Positions 8,368-18,524 are shown, counted from the first letter of the stretch. The stretch: DNA of 64,000 bases from Amycolatopsis lurida (GCF_900105055.1 NZ_FNTA01000004.1:496001-560000), one strand, 5' to 3'. The notes: generated from the letters alone by a model not told the origin. Made by a program: numbers and translations.

Positions 8368-9015
8368 CTAAACGCGGTCCCAGAACCCCTGCGCCTCCAG
8401 CAGCGCGACGGCTCGCTCGGCGCCGTCGGCGAAGTGCCTCTCCACCGCTTTCCGCGCACGGTCGCCAGAGCGAGCCAGCAACGCCTCGACGATCCGACGG
8501 TGGTCTTCGCATGCTTTCGCAGGCCAGTCTTCGTGGGCTTCGTAGAAGCCGTGCGAGACGGTCTTACCGAGGGTACGGAGGATCGAAATGAGCCTGCGCG
8601 CATCCGAACCATGATTGATCCGCCGGTGGAACTCGAAGTTGAGCCGTTCCTGCTCGGCGGGTTCAGCGCACGATTCCGCGCGGTCGACGAGGTCGGCCAG
8701 TCCTTGAAGACTCTCCGGCGACAGGCTCTTCGCGGCACGCTCTGCCGCCAGACCGGAAACCAGCCCGAACACCCGGTATTGGTCCCGAATGTCGTCGCGG
8801 GTCAACTCGGCGACGTAGGCTCCCCGCCGGGCGATGTGCTCGACGACGCCCTCGTGGTCGAGCGTGATCAGCGCTTCGCGCACCGGAAGCTTGCTGGTCC
8901 CGAGCTCCTCCGCGACAGCGTCCTGGTCGATTTTGGTTCCAGGCCGCAGTTCTCCCGCGAAGATCCGCCGCCTGATCTCCTGGGCGGCGAGCGTCTTCAG
9001 ATTGCTTCGGCTCAC
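8368..9015 (-). CDS. GntR family regulator, FadR-type (FCD domain), second copy
   Basis: The 215-residue protein has an N-terminal winged helix-turn-helix (about residues 5-75, with VAEELGTSKLPVREALITL) and a C-terminal FCD domain including the EFHRRIN motif. It is clearly related to, but not a recent duplicate of, the regulator at 7212. It is divergent from the first acyl-CoA dehydrogenase gene of the long operon, with 82 bases between them that contain an inverted repeat and an AT-rich core. By the usual logic of such pairs it probably controls that operon in response to an acyl-CoA or acid. The effector cannot be read from sequence. Confidence 0.9.
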   Translation of the reverse strand: MSRSNLKTLAAQEIRRRIFAGELRPGTKIDQDAVAEELGTSKLPVREALITLDHEGVVEHIARRGAYVAELTRDDIRDQYRVFGLVSGLAAERAAKSLSPESLQGLADLVDRAESCAEPAEQERLNFEFHRRINHGSDARRLISILRTLGKTVSHGFYEAHEDWPAKACEDHRRIVEALLARSGDRARKAVERHFADGAERAVALLEAQGFWDRV

Positions 9016-9031
9016 CGGATGAAGCTAACCC

Positions 9032-9078
9032 GTGGACCGTGATCCACACCAGAAGTTGATAAAATATATTTTGTGCTT
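9032..9078. promoter_or_regulatory. Divergent promoter/operator of the catabolic operon
   Basis: The gap between the GntR gene and the acyl-CoA dehydrogenase gene holds the inverted repeat GTGGA...TCCAC (9032-9036 and 9043-9047). It is followed by the AT-rich core GATAAAATATATTTTGTGCTT (9058-9078), a candidate -10 region. The transcript of the long operon probably starts close to the first codon, because no clear ribosome site precedes it. Confidence 0.45.
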
Positions 9079-9097
9079 GTCGCCGGGATGATGCATA

Positions 9098-10264
9098 GTG
9101 TGGAGCATGTCAGCCGTGCCCCCCGAGGACTTCAAACCGATCCTGACCCTCGTTCGCGACTTCGTCCGCGCGGAGGTGCTGCCGCGCGAGCGGGAGATCA
9201 TGGACACCGACGCGATCCCGGACGATCTGCGCGAGCAGGTCGCCGAGATGGGCCTGTTCGGTTACGCGATCCCCGAGGAGTGGGGCGGTCTCGGCCTCGA
9301 CCTGACGCAGGACGTCGAACTCGCCATGGAGTTCGGCTACACCGCGTTGGCTCTGCGGTCGATGTTCGGCACCAACAACGGCATCGCCGGGCAGGTGCTG
9401 GTGAACTTCGGCACCGACGAGCAGAAGGCCGAGTGGCTGGAGCGCATCGCGTCGGGTGAGATCGTGGCGTCGTTCGCACTGACCGAACCGGGCGCGGGAT
9501 CCAATCCGGCGGGGTTGCGGACCAAGGCGGTCCGCGACGGCGACGACTGGGTGATCGACGGCGAGAAGTGCTTCATCACCAACGCGCCCATCGCCGGCCT
9601 GTTCGTCGTGTTCGCCCGCACCCGTCCCGCCGACGCGTCCGGAACGGGGATCGCCGTCTTCCTTGTCCCGGCGGGCACTCCCGGCGTCGAGGTCGCGGCC
9701 AAGGACAAGAAGATGGGCCAGGAAGGCGCCTGGACCGCGAACGTCTCGTTCACCGGCGTCCGGGTGCCTGGCTCAAGCCTGGTCGGGGGCGACGAGGACA
9801 CCGGTTATCGCGCCGCGATGACGTCGTTGGCGCGCGGGCGCGTGCACATCGCCGCGCTGGCGGTCGGCACCGCGCAGCGCGCTCTGGACGAGTCGGTCGC
9901 CCACGCCGCGACGGCCACCCAGGGCGGGACACCGATCGGGGACTTCCAGCTGGTGCAGGCGATGCTCGCCGACCAGCAGACCGGGGTGCTGGCCGGGCGG
10001 GCGCTGGTGCGTGAAACGGCGAAACGGTACGTGTCCGGTGAGGACCGGCGGATCGGGCCGTCCGCGGCGAAGCTGTACTGCACCGAAATGGCCGGGAAGG
10101 TCGCCGACCTGGCCGTGCAGATCCACGGCGGCAGCGGCTACATGCGCGAGCTCCCGGTCGAGCGGATCTACCGCGATGTCCGGCTTCTGCGGCTTTACGA
10201 GGGCACCAGCGAGATCCAGCGGCTGATCATCGGCGGCGGCCTGGTGCGCGGAGCCCGGCGATGA
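9098..10264 (+). CDS. Acyl-CoA dehydrogenase
   Basis: The FAD-dependent acyl-CoA dehydrogenase (388 residues from the GTG at 9098; the ATG at 9107 is an equally possible start and neither has a clean ribosome site) introduces the alpha-beta double bond. The flavin and substrate segments FALTEPGAGSNPAG and CFITNAP are in the middle domain, and YEGTSEIQR near the C-terminus carries the catalytic glutamate position. It is the first gene of a twelve-gene plus-strand operon; the stop overlaps the CitE-like gene (ATGA). Chain-length preference cannot be deduced. Confidence 0.92.
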   Translation: MWSMSAVPPEDFKPILTLVRDFVRAEVLPREREIMDTDAIPDDLREQVAEMGLFGYAIPEEWGGLGLDLTQDVELAMEFGYTALALRSMFGTNNGIAGQVLVNFGTDEQKAEWLERIASGEIVASFALTEPGAGSNPAGLRTKAVRDGDDWVIDGEKCFITNAPIAGLFVVFARTRPADASGTGIAVFLVPAGTPGVEVAAKDKKMGQEGAWTANVSFTGVRVPGSSLVGGDEDTGYRAAMTSLARGRVHIAALAVGTAQRALDESVAHAATATQGGTPIGDFQLVQAMLADQQTGVLAGRALVRETAKRYVSGEDRRIGPSAAKLYCTEMAGKVADLAVQIHGGSGYMRELPVERIYRDVRLLRLYEGTSEIQRLIIGGGLVRGARR

Positions 10265-11097
10265 CCACCCGTGCCGAACGTCTGGTGAACCGGGTGCGGG
10301 ACGCGGCCACGCTGCTGTTCGTACCCGGCGACCGCCCGGAGCGATTCGCCAAGGCGGAGCGTGCCGAAGCAGACCTTGTCGTACTGGATCTCGAAGACGC
10401 CGTCGCACCCGAGCGCAAGATCTACGCGCGGGAGCAGGTCGTGGCCTGGCTGGGCGAGCACCCGCATTGCGCGGTGCGGGTCAACGCGGCCAGCACTCCG
10501 TGGCACGACGAAGATCTCGCCGCGCTGGCCCGGTTCCGCTGCGTCGTCATGCTGCCGAAAGCCGATCCGGTCAGCGCCCGTACCGCGGCGGGCGAGCTGG
10601 GTGTGCTGCCTGTCCTGATCGCCTTGATCGAAACCGCACGGGGAGTACTCGACGCGCGGGAGATCGCGTCGGTGCCGAACGTGCACCGGCTGGCGCTGGG
10701 CACTTTCGACCTGGCGGCGGAACTGGGGGTCGATCCCGCGGACGTGGACGCGCTCGCCCCGGCGCGCGGGGCGCTCGTCCTCGCGTCGGCGGCGGGCGGT
10801 CTTCCGGGTCCGGTGGACGGTGTGACCGGCGATCTGCGGAACACCGAGCGGCTCACCGGTGACGTCCGCTACGCGCGCCAGCTGGGGTTCACGGGGAAGT
10901 TGTGCGTGCATCCCCTGCAGGTTTCGGCGGCCGCGGCGGCGCTTCGCCCGTCCCGGGAGGAAATCCGCTGGGCTCATTCGGTGGTCACCACGGCCGGGGA
11001 CGGCGCGGTCGCGGTGGAAGGGCAGTTGGTCGACAAGCCGGTGCTGGATCGCGCGCGGCGCGTCCTCCGGCAGGAAAGGGAAGGGTTGCGGCGATGA
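10261..11097 (+). CDS. HpcH/HpaI aldolase / CitE-like lyase
   Basis: The 278-residue protein has the CitE-type TIM barrel. Near the N-terminus are LLFVPGDRPERFAKA and VVLDLEDAV, the latter providing an acidic Mg2+ ligand, and the C-terminal FTGKLCVHPLQV segment is typical of the family. Stand-alone CitE-like proteins cleave or hydrolyse 3-hydroxyacyl- or malyl-type CoA thioesters. The start and stop codons overlap the flanking acyl-CoA dehydrogenase genes (ATGA on both sides), so it is tightly co-expressed. A role in C-C cleavage or thioester hydrolysis of a branched intermediate is inferred. Confidence 0.88.
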   Translation: MTTRAERLVNRVRDAATLLFVPGDRPERFAKAERAEADLVVLDLEDAVAPERKIYAREQVVAWLGEHPHCAVRVNAASTPWHDEDLAALARFRCVVMLPKADPVSARTAAGELGVLPVLIALIETARGVLDAREIASVPNVHRLALGTFDLAAELGVDPADVDALAPARGALVLASAAGGLPGPVDGVTGDLRNTERLTGDVRYARQLGFTGKLCVHPLQVSAAAAALRPSREEIRWAHSVVTTAGDGAVAVEGQLVDKPVLDRARRVLRQEREGLRR

Positions 11098-12242
11098 CGC
11101 TGTCCGACGACGAAAAGCAGATGGTGGCGCTGGTGGCGGAGTTCGTCGACGAACGGGTCAGCCCGCGCGTCCGCGAGTTCGAGGAGGACGACGTCTATCC
11201 GGCCGAGTTCATCGACGAGATGAAGAAGCTCGGCTTCTTCGGCCTGCTGGCCCCTGCCGAGTACGGCGGTGTCGATGTCAGCACCGCCTGTTTCGCCCGG
11301 GTCACCGAAGAACTCGCCCGCGGCTGGATGAGCCTCGCGGGTGCGATCGGCGGTCATTCCGTCATCACCTACCTGATCAAGACCTTCGGCACGCCCGAAC
11401 AGCGTGAGAAGTACCTGCCCGCGATGGCCGAGGGCACGATCCGCGCGACCATGGCGCTCACCGAACCCGCGGGTGGCAGCGACCTGCAGGCGATGCGCAC
11501 CCACGCCGCCCCCGACGGCGATGGATACTCGATCACCGGAGCCAAGACCTGGATCTCCAACGCCGCCCACTCCGGGCTCATCGGGCTGCTGTGCATCACC
11601 GACCGCGACGCCTCCCCCAGCCATCGCGGGATGAGCGTCCTGCTCGTCGAGCCTGGCGACGGTCTGACCATCTCGAAGAAGCTCCCGAAGCTCGGATACC
11701 GCGGTGTCGAGGCCTGCGAGATCGTCTTCGACGGCCGCAAGGTCGGCGCGGACGCCGTACTCGGCGGGACACCGAACCAGGGTTGGGCGCAAATGATGCG
11801 CGGTCTCGAGGTCGGCCGGATCCAGGTGGCTTCCCGCGCGCTCGGTGTCGGGCAGGCGGCGCTGAACGACGCCGTCCGCTACGCGCAGGAACGCGAATCG
11901 TTCGGCAAGCCGATCTGGAAGCACCAGTCGGTCGGCAACCTGCTCGCCGACATGGCCACCAAGATGCGTGCCGCACGGCTGCTCACCCTCGACGCCGCGG
12001 AGAAACTCGACGCGGGTGAACGCGCCGACATGGAAGCCGGAATGGCCAAGCTCTTCGCCTCGGAATCGGCGATGCAGGTCGCCCTCGACGCCATCCGCGT
12101 GCACGGCGGCTACGGCTACTCCAAGGAATACGACGTCGAACGCTACTTCCGTGACGCGCCGCTGATGATCGTCGGTGAGGGCACCAACGAGATCCAGCGC
12201 AACGTCATCGCCGCCCAGCTCATCGCCCGCCACAAGATCTGA
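11094..12242 (+). CDS. Acyl-CoA dehydrogenase, second in operon
   Basis: From the ATG at 11094 (ATGA overlap with the CitE-like stop) the protein is 382 residues; an upstream in-frame extension runs through the CitE-like gene and is rejected. Recognisable segments are MALTEPAGGSDLQAM, TWISNAAHSG, YAQERESFGKPI and GEGTNEIQRNVIA, the last carrying the usual catalytic glutamate position. It differs from the dehydrogenase at 9098 and may handle another intermediate or the opposite branch. There is a 9-base gap to the SDR gene. Confidence 0.93.
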   Translation: MTLSDDEKQMVALVAEFVDERVSPRVREFEEDDVYPAEFIDEMKKLGFFGLLAPAEYGGVDVSTACFARVTEELARGWMSLAGAIGGHSVITYLIKTFGTPEQREKYLPAMAEGTIRATMALTEPAGGSDLQAMRTHAAPDGDGYSITGAKTWISNAAHSGLIGLLCITDRDASPSHRGMSVLLVEPGDGLTISKKLPKLGYRGVEACEIVFDGRKVGADAVLGGTPNQGWAQMMRGLEVGRIQVASRALGVGQAALNDAVRYAQERESFGKPIWKHQSVGNLLADMATKMRAARLLTLDAAEKLDAGERADMEAGMAKLFASESAMQVALDAIRVHGGYGYSKEYDVERYFRDAPLMIVGEGTNEIQRNVIAAQLIARHKI

Positions 12243-12251
12243 GGAACGACA

Positions 12252-12980
12252 ATGTCCTTGCTGACCGATCGGACCGCGGTCGTCACCGGCGGAGCCCAAG
12301 GCATCGGGCTCGCCATCGCCGAACTGTTCGCCGCCGAAGGCGCCCACGTGGTGCTCGGCGACCTCGACGGCGACGCGGCCGCACGTGCCGCCGAGAAACT
12401 CGGTGGTGTCGGCGTTCGCTGCGACGTCACCCAAGCGTCCGATGTGGACGAACTGCTCGCAGCAGCCGAAGAGACCTTCTCCCCGGTGGACGTCCTGGTC
12501 AACAACGCCGGGATCACCAGGGACGCGACTCTGCGGAAGATGACCGAGGACCAGTTCGACCAGGTGATCAACGTGCACCTCAAGGGGAGCTGGAACGGCG
12601 TCCGCAAGGCCGCGGCGATCATGCGCGAACGCAGCCGCGGCTCGATCGTCAACATCTCGTCGCTCTCGGGCAAGGTCGGCATGATCGGCCAGACGAACTA
12701 TTCCGCGGCCAAGGCAGGGATCGTCGGACTGACCAAGGCCGCCGCGAAGGAACTCGCCCACCACGGCGTCCGCGTCAACGCCATCCAGCCCGGCCTGATC
12801 CGCACCGCCATGACCGAGGCGATGCCCGCCAAGGTGTGGGACCAGAAGATGGCCGAGATCCCGATGGGCCGGGCCGGTGAGGTCGGGGAGATCGCCTCGG
12901 TGGCTCTGTTCCTGGCCTCGGACCTGTCGTCCTACATGACCGGCACGGTGCTGGAAGTGACCGGCGGAAGGTTCATGTGA
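12252..12980 (+). CDS. SDR family 3-oxoacyl-ACP/CoA reductase-like dehydrogenase (FabG-like)
   Basis: The 242-residue classical SDR has the cofactor motif TGGAQGIG near residue 12, NNAG, the catalytic serine in [10 protein letters not shown] and the YSAAK tyrosine-lysine pair. It follows a GAGGAACGAC ribosome site. In this operon it most likely oxidises the 3-hydroxyacyl-CoA formed by a hydratase so that the thiolase two genes downstream can cleave it. The NAD versus NADP preference is not certain, although ASP after the second strand (GDLDGD) favours NAD. Confidence 0.92.
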   Translation: MSLLTDRTAVVTGGAQGIGLAIAELFAAEGAHVVLGDLDGDAAARAAEKLGGVGVRCDVTQASDVDELLAAAEETFSPVDVLVNNAGITRDATLRKMTEDQFDQVINVHLKGSWNGVRKAAAIMRERSRGSIVNISSLSGKVGMIGQTNYSAAKAGIVGLTKAAAKELAHHGVRVNAIQPGLIRTAMTEAMPAKVWDQKMAEIPMGRAGEVGEIASVALFLASDLSSYMTGTVLEVTGGRFM

Positions 12981-13834
12981 TGGAGCAGTGGGCTCCGCAC
13001 ACCGTCACCACCCGTGAACTGGTCGATCCGGTGCCGGTCGCGGCACTCGCCGCCCTGTTCGACGACGGGCTGCCCGCCCCGTTGCCCGGCGACGACCTGC
13101 CGCCGCTGTGGCACTGGGTCGCTCTCCCCCGCTGGCCCGTCTCGTCGGAGTTGGGCACCGATGGGCATCCGGTGCGCGGGACGTTCCTGCCGCCGGTGGA
13201 CCTGCCGCGGCGGATGTTCGCCGGCGGCGAGGTGACGTTCCACGCCCCGCTGAAGATCGGTGCCACCGTGCTCCGCGAATCCACAGTGGACTCGTTGACG
13301 GAGAAGTCGGGGCGATCCGGTCGTCTGGTGATCGTCGTCGTGCGCACCCGTCTGTCCACAGCGGATGGCTTGTTGTGCTTGGAAGAGCGGCAGGACCTGA
13401 TCTATCGCGACCGCGGCACGCCTGCCGAGCCGAAGCCGGCCGACTTCGACCCCGTCGGCGCGCCGTTCCGTCGCGCCGAGGCGGGTTCGTGGGACTTCGC
13501 CACCGACCCGACGCTGCTGATGCGGTTCTCGGCGGCCACCGCGAACGCGCACCGCATCCACTACGACTGGCCCTACGCCACCCGCACCGAGGGCTATCCC
13601 GGCCTGGTCGTGCACGGCCCGCTGATGTCCCTCGCGCTCGCCGAAACCCTGCGCCTGGACCGGCCCGCGGTACGGGTACGCCGCTTGAGGCACCGGAACC
13701 AGGCGCCGTTGTTCTGCGGCGAACCCGCCCAGCTCAAGGTCACCGGCTCGGTGCTGGAACTGATCGGCCCTGGTGGAACGCCGAGGACCAGCCTGGAAGT
13801 CGAATCTCACGAGGAAGGCACTCCCCATGCGTGA
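12977..13834 (+). CDS. FAS1-like dehydratase / mesaconyl-CoA hydratase-type double hotdog protein
   Basis: The start is either GTG at 12977 or ATG at 12980; both overlap the SDR stop. The 285-residue protein has an N-terminal MaoC-dehydratase-N-like hotdog and a C-terminal hotdog. The latter includes the hydratase-2 signature, seen as [10 protein letters not shown] followed by [12 protein letters not shown]. Such proteins hydrate or dehydrate a CoA thioester, for example mesaconyl-C4-CoA. Its place between the 3-hydroxyacyl dehydrogenase and thiolase genes fits hydration of an enoyl-CoA. Its last 8 bases overlap the thiolase gene. Confidence 0.85.
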   Translation: MMEQWAPHTVTTRELVDPVPVAALAALFDDGLPAPLPGDDLPPLWHWVALPRWPVSSELGTDGHPVRGTFLPPVDLPRRMFAGGEVTFHAPLKIGATVLRESTVDSLTEKSGRSGRLVIVVVRTRLSTADGLLCLEERQDLIYRDRGTPAEPKPADFDPVGAPFRRAEAGSWDFATDPTLLMRFSAATANAHRIHYDWPYATRTEGYPGLVVHGPLMSLALAETLRLDRPAVRVRRLRHRNQAPLFCGEPAQLKVTGSVLELIGPGGTPRTSLEVESHEEGTPHA

Positions 13835-15041
13835 CGCCGTCATCTGCGAGCCCGTCCGGACCCCGATCGGCCGCTTCGGCGGCTCGCTCAAAAGCGTCCC
13901 CGCCGCCGACCTCGCCACCATCGCGCTCACCGGCCTCCTGGAGCGCACCGGGATCGACCCCGAAGCGATCGACGACGTCATCCTCGGCCATTGCTACCCC
14001 AGCGCGGAAGCGCCCGCGATCGGCCGGGTCGCCGCGCTCGACGCCGGGCTGCCGGTGACCGTGCCGGGTATGCAGGTCGACCGGCGTTGCGGCTCCGGGC
14101 TGCAATCCGTGGTGCAAGCCGCCCTCCAGGTACAGGCCGGCGTCAGCGACGTCATCGTCGCGGGCGGTGCGGAGAGCATGAGCAACGTCATCTTCTACGC
14201 CACCGACCTGCGCTGGGGCGCCAAAGGCGGTGGAGTGATGCTGCACGACGCGCTCAACCGCGGCCGCGCGACACCCGGCGGCAAGCATTACCCGGTCGCG
14301 GGAGGAATGCTGGAAACCGCTGAGAACCTCCGGCGCGACTACGGGATCACCCGAGAAGAACAGGACCAGCTCGCTTTCACCTCGCACCAGCGCGCGGTCG
14401 CCGCGCAAAAGTCGGGGGTTTTCGCCGAGGAGATCGTTCCGGTCCCGGTCGAAACGAAGAAGGGCACCGTCGTCGTCGACACCGACGAACACCCCCGTGC
14501 CGACACCACCATCGAGACCCTCGGCAAGCTCCGCCCCGTTCTGGGTGAACAAGACCCTGAAGCGACCGTGACCGCCGGCAACGCCAGCGGCCAGAACGAC
14601 GCGGCGGCCGTCTGCGTCGTCACCCATCCCGAGCGCGCCGCCGAGCTCGGTCTGCGCCCGTTGGTGCGGCTCGTCTCCTACGGCGTCGCGGGGGTCGCGC
14701 CGAAGATCATGGGCATCGGCCCCGTTCCCGCCACCGCGGCCGCGCTCGCGAAGGCCGGCCTGAAGTTCGCGGACCTGGACCTCGTCGAACTGAACGAGGC
14801 GTTCGCCGCCCAGGTCCTGGCCTGCACTCGCGAATGGGGCTTCGGTGCGGCCGACTTCGAGCGGCTCAACGTGCACGGCTCCGGCATCTCGCTCGGTCAC
14901 CCCGTCGGCGCCACGGGCACCCGGATCCTCGCCACGTTGGCCCGCGAGCTCCACCACCGGGACGCGCGCTACGCGCTGGAGACCATGTGCATCGGCGGAG
15001 GCCAAGGACTGGCCGCGGTGTTCGAGAAGGTGACATCGTGA
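13827..15041 (+). CDS. Acetyl-CoA acetyltransferase (thiolase family)
   Basis: The ATG at 13827 is preceded by GAGGAAGG and gives 404 residues. Thiolase signatures are present: the nucleophilic Cys in [18 protein letters not shown], the active-site His in [14 protein letters not shown] and the second active-site Cys in MCIGGGQG. It would cleave a 3-ketoacyl-CoA to release acetyl- or propionyl-CoA, the last step of a beta-oxidation round. It is flanked by overlapping genes on both sides (GTGA with the MaoC gene), so it lies firmly inside the operon. Confidence 0.93.
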   Translation: MRDAVICEPVRTPIGRFGGSLKSVPAADLATIALTGLLERTGIDPEAIDDVILGHCYPSAEAPAIGRVAALDAGLPVTVPGMQVDRRCGSGLQSVVQAALQVQAGVSDVIVAGGAESMSNVIFYATDLRWGAKGGGVMLHDALNRGRATPGGKHYPVAGGMLETAENLRRDYGITREEQDQLAFTSHQRAVAAQKSGVFAEEIVPVPVETKKGTVVVDTDEHPRADTTIETLGKLRPVLGEQDPEATVTAGNASGQNDAAAVCVVTHPERAAELGLRPLVRLVSYGVAGVAPKIMGIGPVPATAAALAKAGLKFADLDLVELNEAFAAQVLACTREWGFGAADFERLNVHGSGISLGHPVGATGTRILATLARELHHRDARYALETMCIGGGQGLAAVFEKVTS

Positions 15042-15490
15042 CGCGGGTCTTCGCCTCCGCCGACGAAGTCAGTGCCGCACTCGGCGACGAACTCGGCCCC
15101 ACCGAATGGCTGGTCGTCCAGCAGGATCGGATCGACGCGTTCGCCGACGCCACCGAAGACCACCAATGGCTCCACACCGACCCGGCAAAAGCCGCGTCAG
15201 GCCCGTTCGGCACGACCATCGCCCACGGATTCCTCACCCTGTCGCTGATCCCCCGGTTCGCGAAAGAGCTGTACCGGCTGGATTTCGGCACGGCGCGAAT
15301 CAACTACGGCCTCGGCAAGGTCCGTTTCCCGGCGCCGGTCCCCGTCGGCTCCCGGCTGCGGTCGAGCGCGACCTTCACCGAGCTCCGGCCAGGAACGGCC
15401 GGGGTGACGGTGACGACCCGTTACGTCGTCGAACTCGACGGCGCGGCCAAACCGGCCTGCGTCGCCGAAACCCTGGTCGTCGTCAGCTGA
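15038..15490 (+). CDS. MaoC family enoyl-CoA hydratase
   Basis: The GTG at 15038 overlaps the thiolase stop and gives a single-hotdog protein of 150 residues. The hydratase-2 active-site pattern is clear: DATEDHQWLHTDP supplies the Asp and His, and GTTIAHGFL completes the motif. It would add water to a trans-2-enoyl-CoA, giving the (R)-3-hydroxy isomer. Two other hydratase candidates occur in the operon (12977, 18521), suggesting either several substrates or a pathway with several hydration steps. Confidence 0.9.
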   Translation: MTRVFASADEVSAALGDELGPTEWLVVQQDRIDAFADATEDHQWLHTDPAKAASGPFGTTIAHGFLTLSLIPRFAKELYRLDFGTARINYGLGKVRFPAPVPVGSRLRSSATFTELRPGTAGVTVTTRYVVELDGAAKPACVAETLVVVS

Positions 15491-15501
15491 AGGTGGTCGG
15501 A

Positions 15502-16833
15502 ATGGCAGTCACACCCTTTTCCGCACAGTATTGGAGTGCGGTCGAAACCCTCCCGCCCGCCGTCGCCCGGGCGGTCCAGGACGAACGCCTGCGTGAGCAG
15601 GCCGCTTATCTGGCCGCGCATAGCGAGTTCTATCAAGCGAAGCTCGGTGCCGACCTGGCGAAGATCCGGTCCGTGGCCGATCTCGCCGGGCTGCCGTTCA
15701 CCGAGAAGCAGGAACTGCGCGACAGCCTCGCCGCCGCCCCGCCGCTGGGCACGCACGCCGCCGCGGAGCTGTCCGACGTCGTGCAGATCCAGGCGTCGTC
15801 CGGTACCACGGGCAGCCCGTCCTACGTCGGCCTGACGTCCGGCGACATCACCACCTGGTGTGAACTCGGCGCGCGAGCGTTGTATGCCAACGGTTTCCGC
15901 CCGGGTGACCGGCTGCTGCACGCCTTCGGCATGAGCAAGGGGTTCGTCGGCGGGCTTCCGATCGTGCAGATCCTCCAGTACATGGGGATCGTCGACATCC
16001 CGGTCGGGGCGGAGGCCGGCGCGGAACGGCTCCTGCGAGTCCAAGCCGATCAGCGCCCCAACGCCTTGATCGGCACTCCGTACTTCCTCTCCCATCTCGC
16101 CGAGCAGGCGCCGGCGATCGTCGGCCGTCCGGCGCGGGATCTCGGTGTCCGCGCGATCAGTGTCGGCGGTGAACCCGGCGGTGGCCTTCCCGCGGTCCGC
16201 GAGAAGCTCGAATCGCTGTGGGGCGCGACGTCGCGGGAGATGCTGGGCGGCACGGACATCGCCTGCACGTACTGGGGTGAATGCGAAGCCGCCGACGGCA
16301 TGCACTTCCTCTCCCCCGACCTGATGATCGCCGAACTCGTCGACCCCGATTCCGGCGAACAGATCGCCCCGGTCGAAGGCGCGCAAGGCGAACTCGTCTA
16401 CACCGCGTTGCGGCGCCGGGCGTCCCCGTTGCTGCGGTTCCGCACCCGTGATCACGTCGTCGTCACCGGGACCGGTTGTTCCTGCGGCCGCACCGGCTAC
16501 AAGGTCCGGTGCATCGGCCGCACCGACGACATGCTGATCGTTCGCGGTATCAACGTCTTCCCTTCGGCGATCAAACAACTCGTCGCCGAACTGACCACTG
16601 GCGAGATGCGGATCCGCGCCGACTTCGAGGGACATTCGACGCAACGCCCGCTCCCGGTCGTCGTGGAGGACACCGGTCTGACTCCTGAACAGCAGGCAGG
16701 ACTCCGCGCGACCATCGAACAACGGATCCGTTCCGCCCTCAACGTCAAAACCGTTGTCGGCTTCGTCCCCCAGGGCTCGTTGAAGCGTCCAGACCATGTG
16801 AAGGTCAACCTCGTCGAGCGGGTGCCCTCATGA
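15502..16833 (+). CDS. Phenylacetate-CoA ligase-like AMP-forming acyl-CoA ligase
   Basis: The 443-residue protein (ATG at 15502 after an AAGGTGG site) resembles PaaK-type ligases. The adenylation signature SSGTTGSPSYVGLT lies near residue 102, the GEP/GGTD segments follow, and the C-terminal hinge (GRTDDMLIVRGINVFPSAI) is complete. It would activate the incoming carboxylic acid, possibly aryl- or branched-chain, to its CoA thioester and so feed the racemase and dehydrogenases. A CSCGRTG segment sits before the hinge, as in many PaaK homologues. Its stop overlaps the CoA-transferase gene (ATGA). Confidence 0.88.
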   Translation: MAVTPFSAQYWSAVETLPPAVARAVQDERLREQAAYLAAHSEFYQAKLGADLAKIRSVADLAGLPFTEKQELRDSLAAAPPLGTHAAAELSDVVQIQASSGTTGSPSYVGLTSGDITTWCELGARALYANGFRPGDRLLHAFGMSKGFVGGLPIVQILQYMGIVDIPVGAEAGAERLLRVQADQRPNALIGTPYFLSHLAEQAPAIVGRPARDLGVRAISVGGEPGGGLPAVREKLESLWGATSREMLGGTDIACTYWGECEAADGMHFLSPDLMIAELVDPDSGEQIAPVEGAQGELVYTALRRRASPLLRFRTRDHVVVTGTGCSCGRTGYKVRCIGRTDDMLIVRGINVFPSAIKQLVAELTTGEMRIRADFEGHSTQRPLPVVVEDTGLTPEQQAGLRATIEQRIRSALNVKTVVGFVPQGSLKRPDHVKVNLVERVPS

Positions 16834-18524
16834 CCGACTTCTGCCGCCTGGACGAGGCAATCGCGCGGCACGTCCGCGCCGGTGACGCCGTGCACGTGAT
16901 GATGGGCCACAGCCGCTGGAGCGCGCTGGTCCGGGAACTGGCCCGGCAGCACTGGGGGCAGCCGTCGAAATTCACGCTGATCATGGCGAGCCTCTCCTCG
17001 CTCGGCGCCGTGCTGTTCCGCTCCGGCTGCGTCGAGAAGGTCGTCACCGTCTATTCCGGTGACTCGTTCCCGGTGTTCACCCCGAATCCGGTGTTCCAGA
17101 AGGCATACGCCGACGGTTCGGTCGAGGTCGAGAACTGGTCGTTCCTGAGTTACATCCAGCGTTTGCGGGCCGCCGCCACCGGGGTGCCCGCCGTGGTGAC
17201 CGGATCCGTGCGGGACTCGTCGATGGCCGGGAACGAAGGCTACGAGGAGGTCGACACCCGGTTCGGCCGGGTGGGCCTGCTCTCGCCTCTGGTGCCGGAC
17301 GTCGCGCTGGTGCACGCCGCGGTCGCCGACCGGCAGGGCAATCTCGCGATCGCTCCCCCGATGTTCGAGGGGTCGATCGGCGCGTTCGCCGCCCGTCGTG
17401 GCGTCCTCGCCACGGTGGAGAAGGTCGTCGATGATCTCCGTCCCTGGTCGTCGCTGGTCCGTGTTCCGGCGCACCGGGTGCTCGCCGTCGTCGAGGCACC
17501 GTTCGGAGCGCATCCAGGCGGGGTCTTCGCCGGGCCCGCGGGCACGCGGCTACCGGTCGAGGGATACGCCGAGGACGTCGCGTTCTGGATCTCCGCACGG
17601 GAAGCGAGCCGATCGCCGGAGTTCGACGACTGGATCCGGGAGTGGATCCTCGAGCCCGCCGACCACGACGCGTATCTCGCGAAGCTCGGCGAGGCCAGGC
17701 TCGGCGCCCTCGTCCGCTCCGCCGGTGAGCCGACGCCACCCACCGGCCGGGGCGAGCACGATGGCCCCGCGACGCCGGCCGAACGCGCGGCCACCTGGCT
17801 GGCCGGTCTCGTCCGGGCACGGATAGCGGAGACCGGCGCCGACGCCGTCCTCGCCGGTGCGGGTCTGGCGAATCTCGCGGCCTGGGTGGGTGTCGAGGCG
17901 GCAAAGGCGGAGGGTCACCGTGTCGCGCTCGCGGCCGAGCTGGGGCTCTGGGACTACACGCCGGCACCGGACGATCCGTTCATCTTCAGCTTCGCGAACT
18001 TCCCGACGTCGTCGATGCTGCTCGACACCGAACAGGTGCTCGGCACGGTGGTCAACGGGCCGTTCACGCGGTCGATCGCCTGCGTCGGCGCGGCCGAGAT
18101 CGACCGGCTGGGCAACATCAACACGACCCGGATCACCGGAGGCCCCCACCTCGTCGGTTCGGGTGGCGCGAACGACGTGGTCACCAACGCCGACGAGACG
18201 CTGGTCGTCGGAACGATGAGCCCGCGCCGATTCGTCGAGCGCTGCGACTACGTCACGAGCCCCGGCGCGCGCGTACGCGCCGTGGTGACCGACGTCGGAA
18301 TCCTGACCCGGCGCGATGACGAACTCGTCCTCACCCACGTCGCGCCGGGTTCCGAACCACTCTCCGAGCGCGTCGAATACGCCCGTTCGCGCTGCGGCTG
18401 GGGGCTCGCGGTGGCGGACGATCTGAAGGAACTGCCCGAGGTGAGCGCCGACGACCTGGCCCAGATCCGCAAGTACGACCGCGAAGGCCTTTTCCTGGGT
18501 CAGAGCAAGAAGGGAAGCGCATGA
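16830..18524 (+). CDS. Fused alpha-beta family I CoA-transferase
   Basis: This 564-residue protein is about twice the length of one CoA-transferase subunit. The N-terminal half (to about 300) resembles the alpha subunit and the C-terminal half the beta subunit of glutaconate/IpdAB-type enzymes, joined by a proline-rich linker near residues 300-315. The beta-half [11 protein letters not shown] contains a plausible catalytic Glu in the position of the family's E-x-G motif. Family I enzymes move CoA between acids, although the IpdAB relatives act as ring-opening hydrolases in steroid breakdown. Which activity applies here is open. The stop overlaps the next gene (ATGA). Confidence 0.82.
   Translation: MTDFCRLDEAIARHVRAGDAVHVMMGHSRWSALVRELARQHWGQPSKFTLIMASLSSLGAVLFRSGCVEKVVTVYSGDSFPVFTPNPVFQKAYADGSVEVENWSFLSYIQRLRAAATGVPAVVTGSVRDSSMAGNEGYEEVDTRFGRVGLLSPLVPDVALVHAAVADRQGNLAIAPPMFEGSIGAFAARRGVLATVEKVVDDLRPWSSLVRVPAHRVLAVVEAPFGAHPGGVFAGPAGTRLPVEGYAEDVAFWISAREASRSPEFDDWIREWILEPADHDAYLAKLGEARLGALVRSAGEPTPPTGRGEHDGPATPAERAATWLAGLVRARIAETGADAVLAGAGLANLAAWVGVEAAKAEGHRVALAAELGLWDYTPAPDDPFIFSFANFPTSSMLLDTEQVLGTVVNGPFTRSIACVGAAEIDRLGNINTTRITGGPHLVGSGGANDVVTNADETLVVGTMSPRRFVERCDYVTSPGARVRAVVTDVGILTRRDDELVLTHVAPGSEPLSERVEYARSRCGWGLAVADDLKELPEVSADDLAQIRKYDREGLFLGQSKKGSA

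Noticed and set aside
10974..12764. Minus-strand open frame opposite the acyl-CoA dehydrogenase and SDR genes
   Set aside because: Shadow frame with Asp/Gly/Val-rich composition and no recognisable domain.
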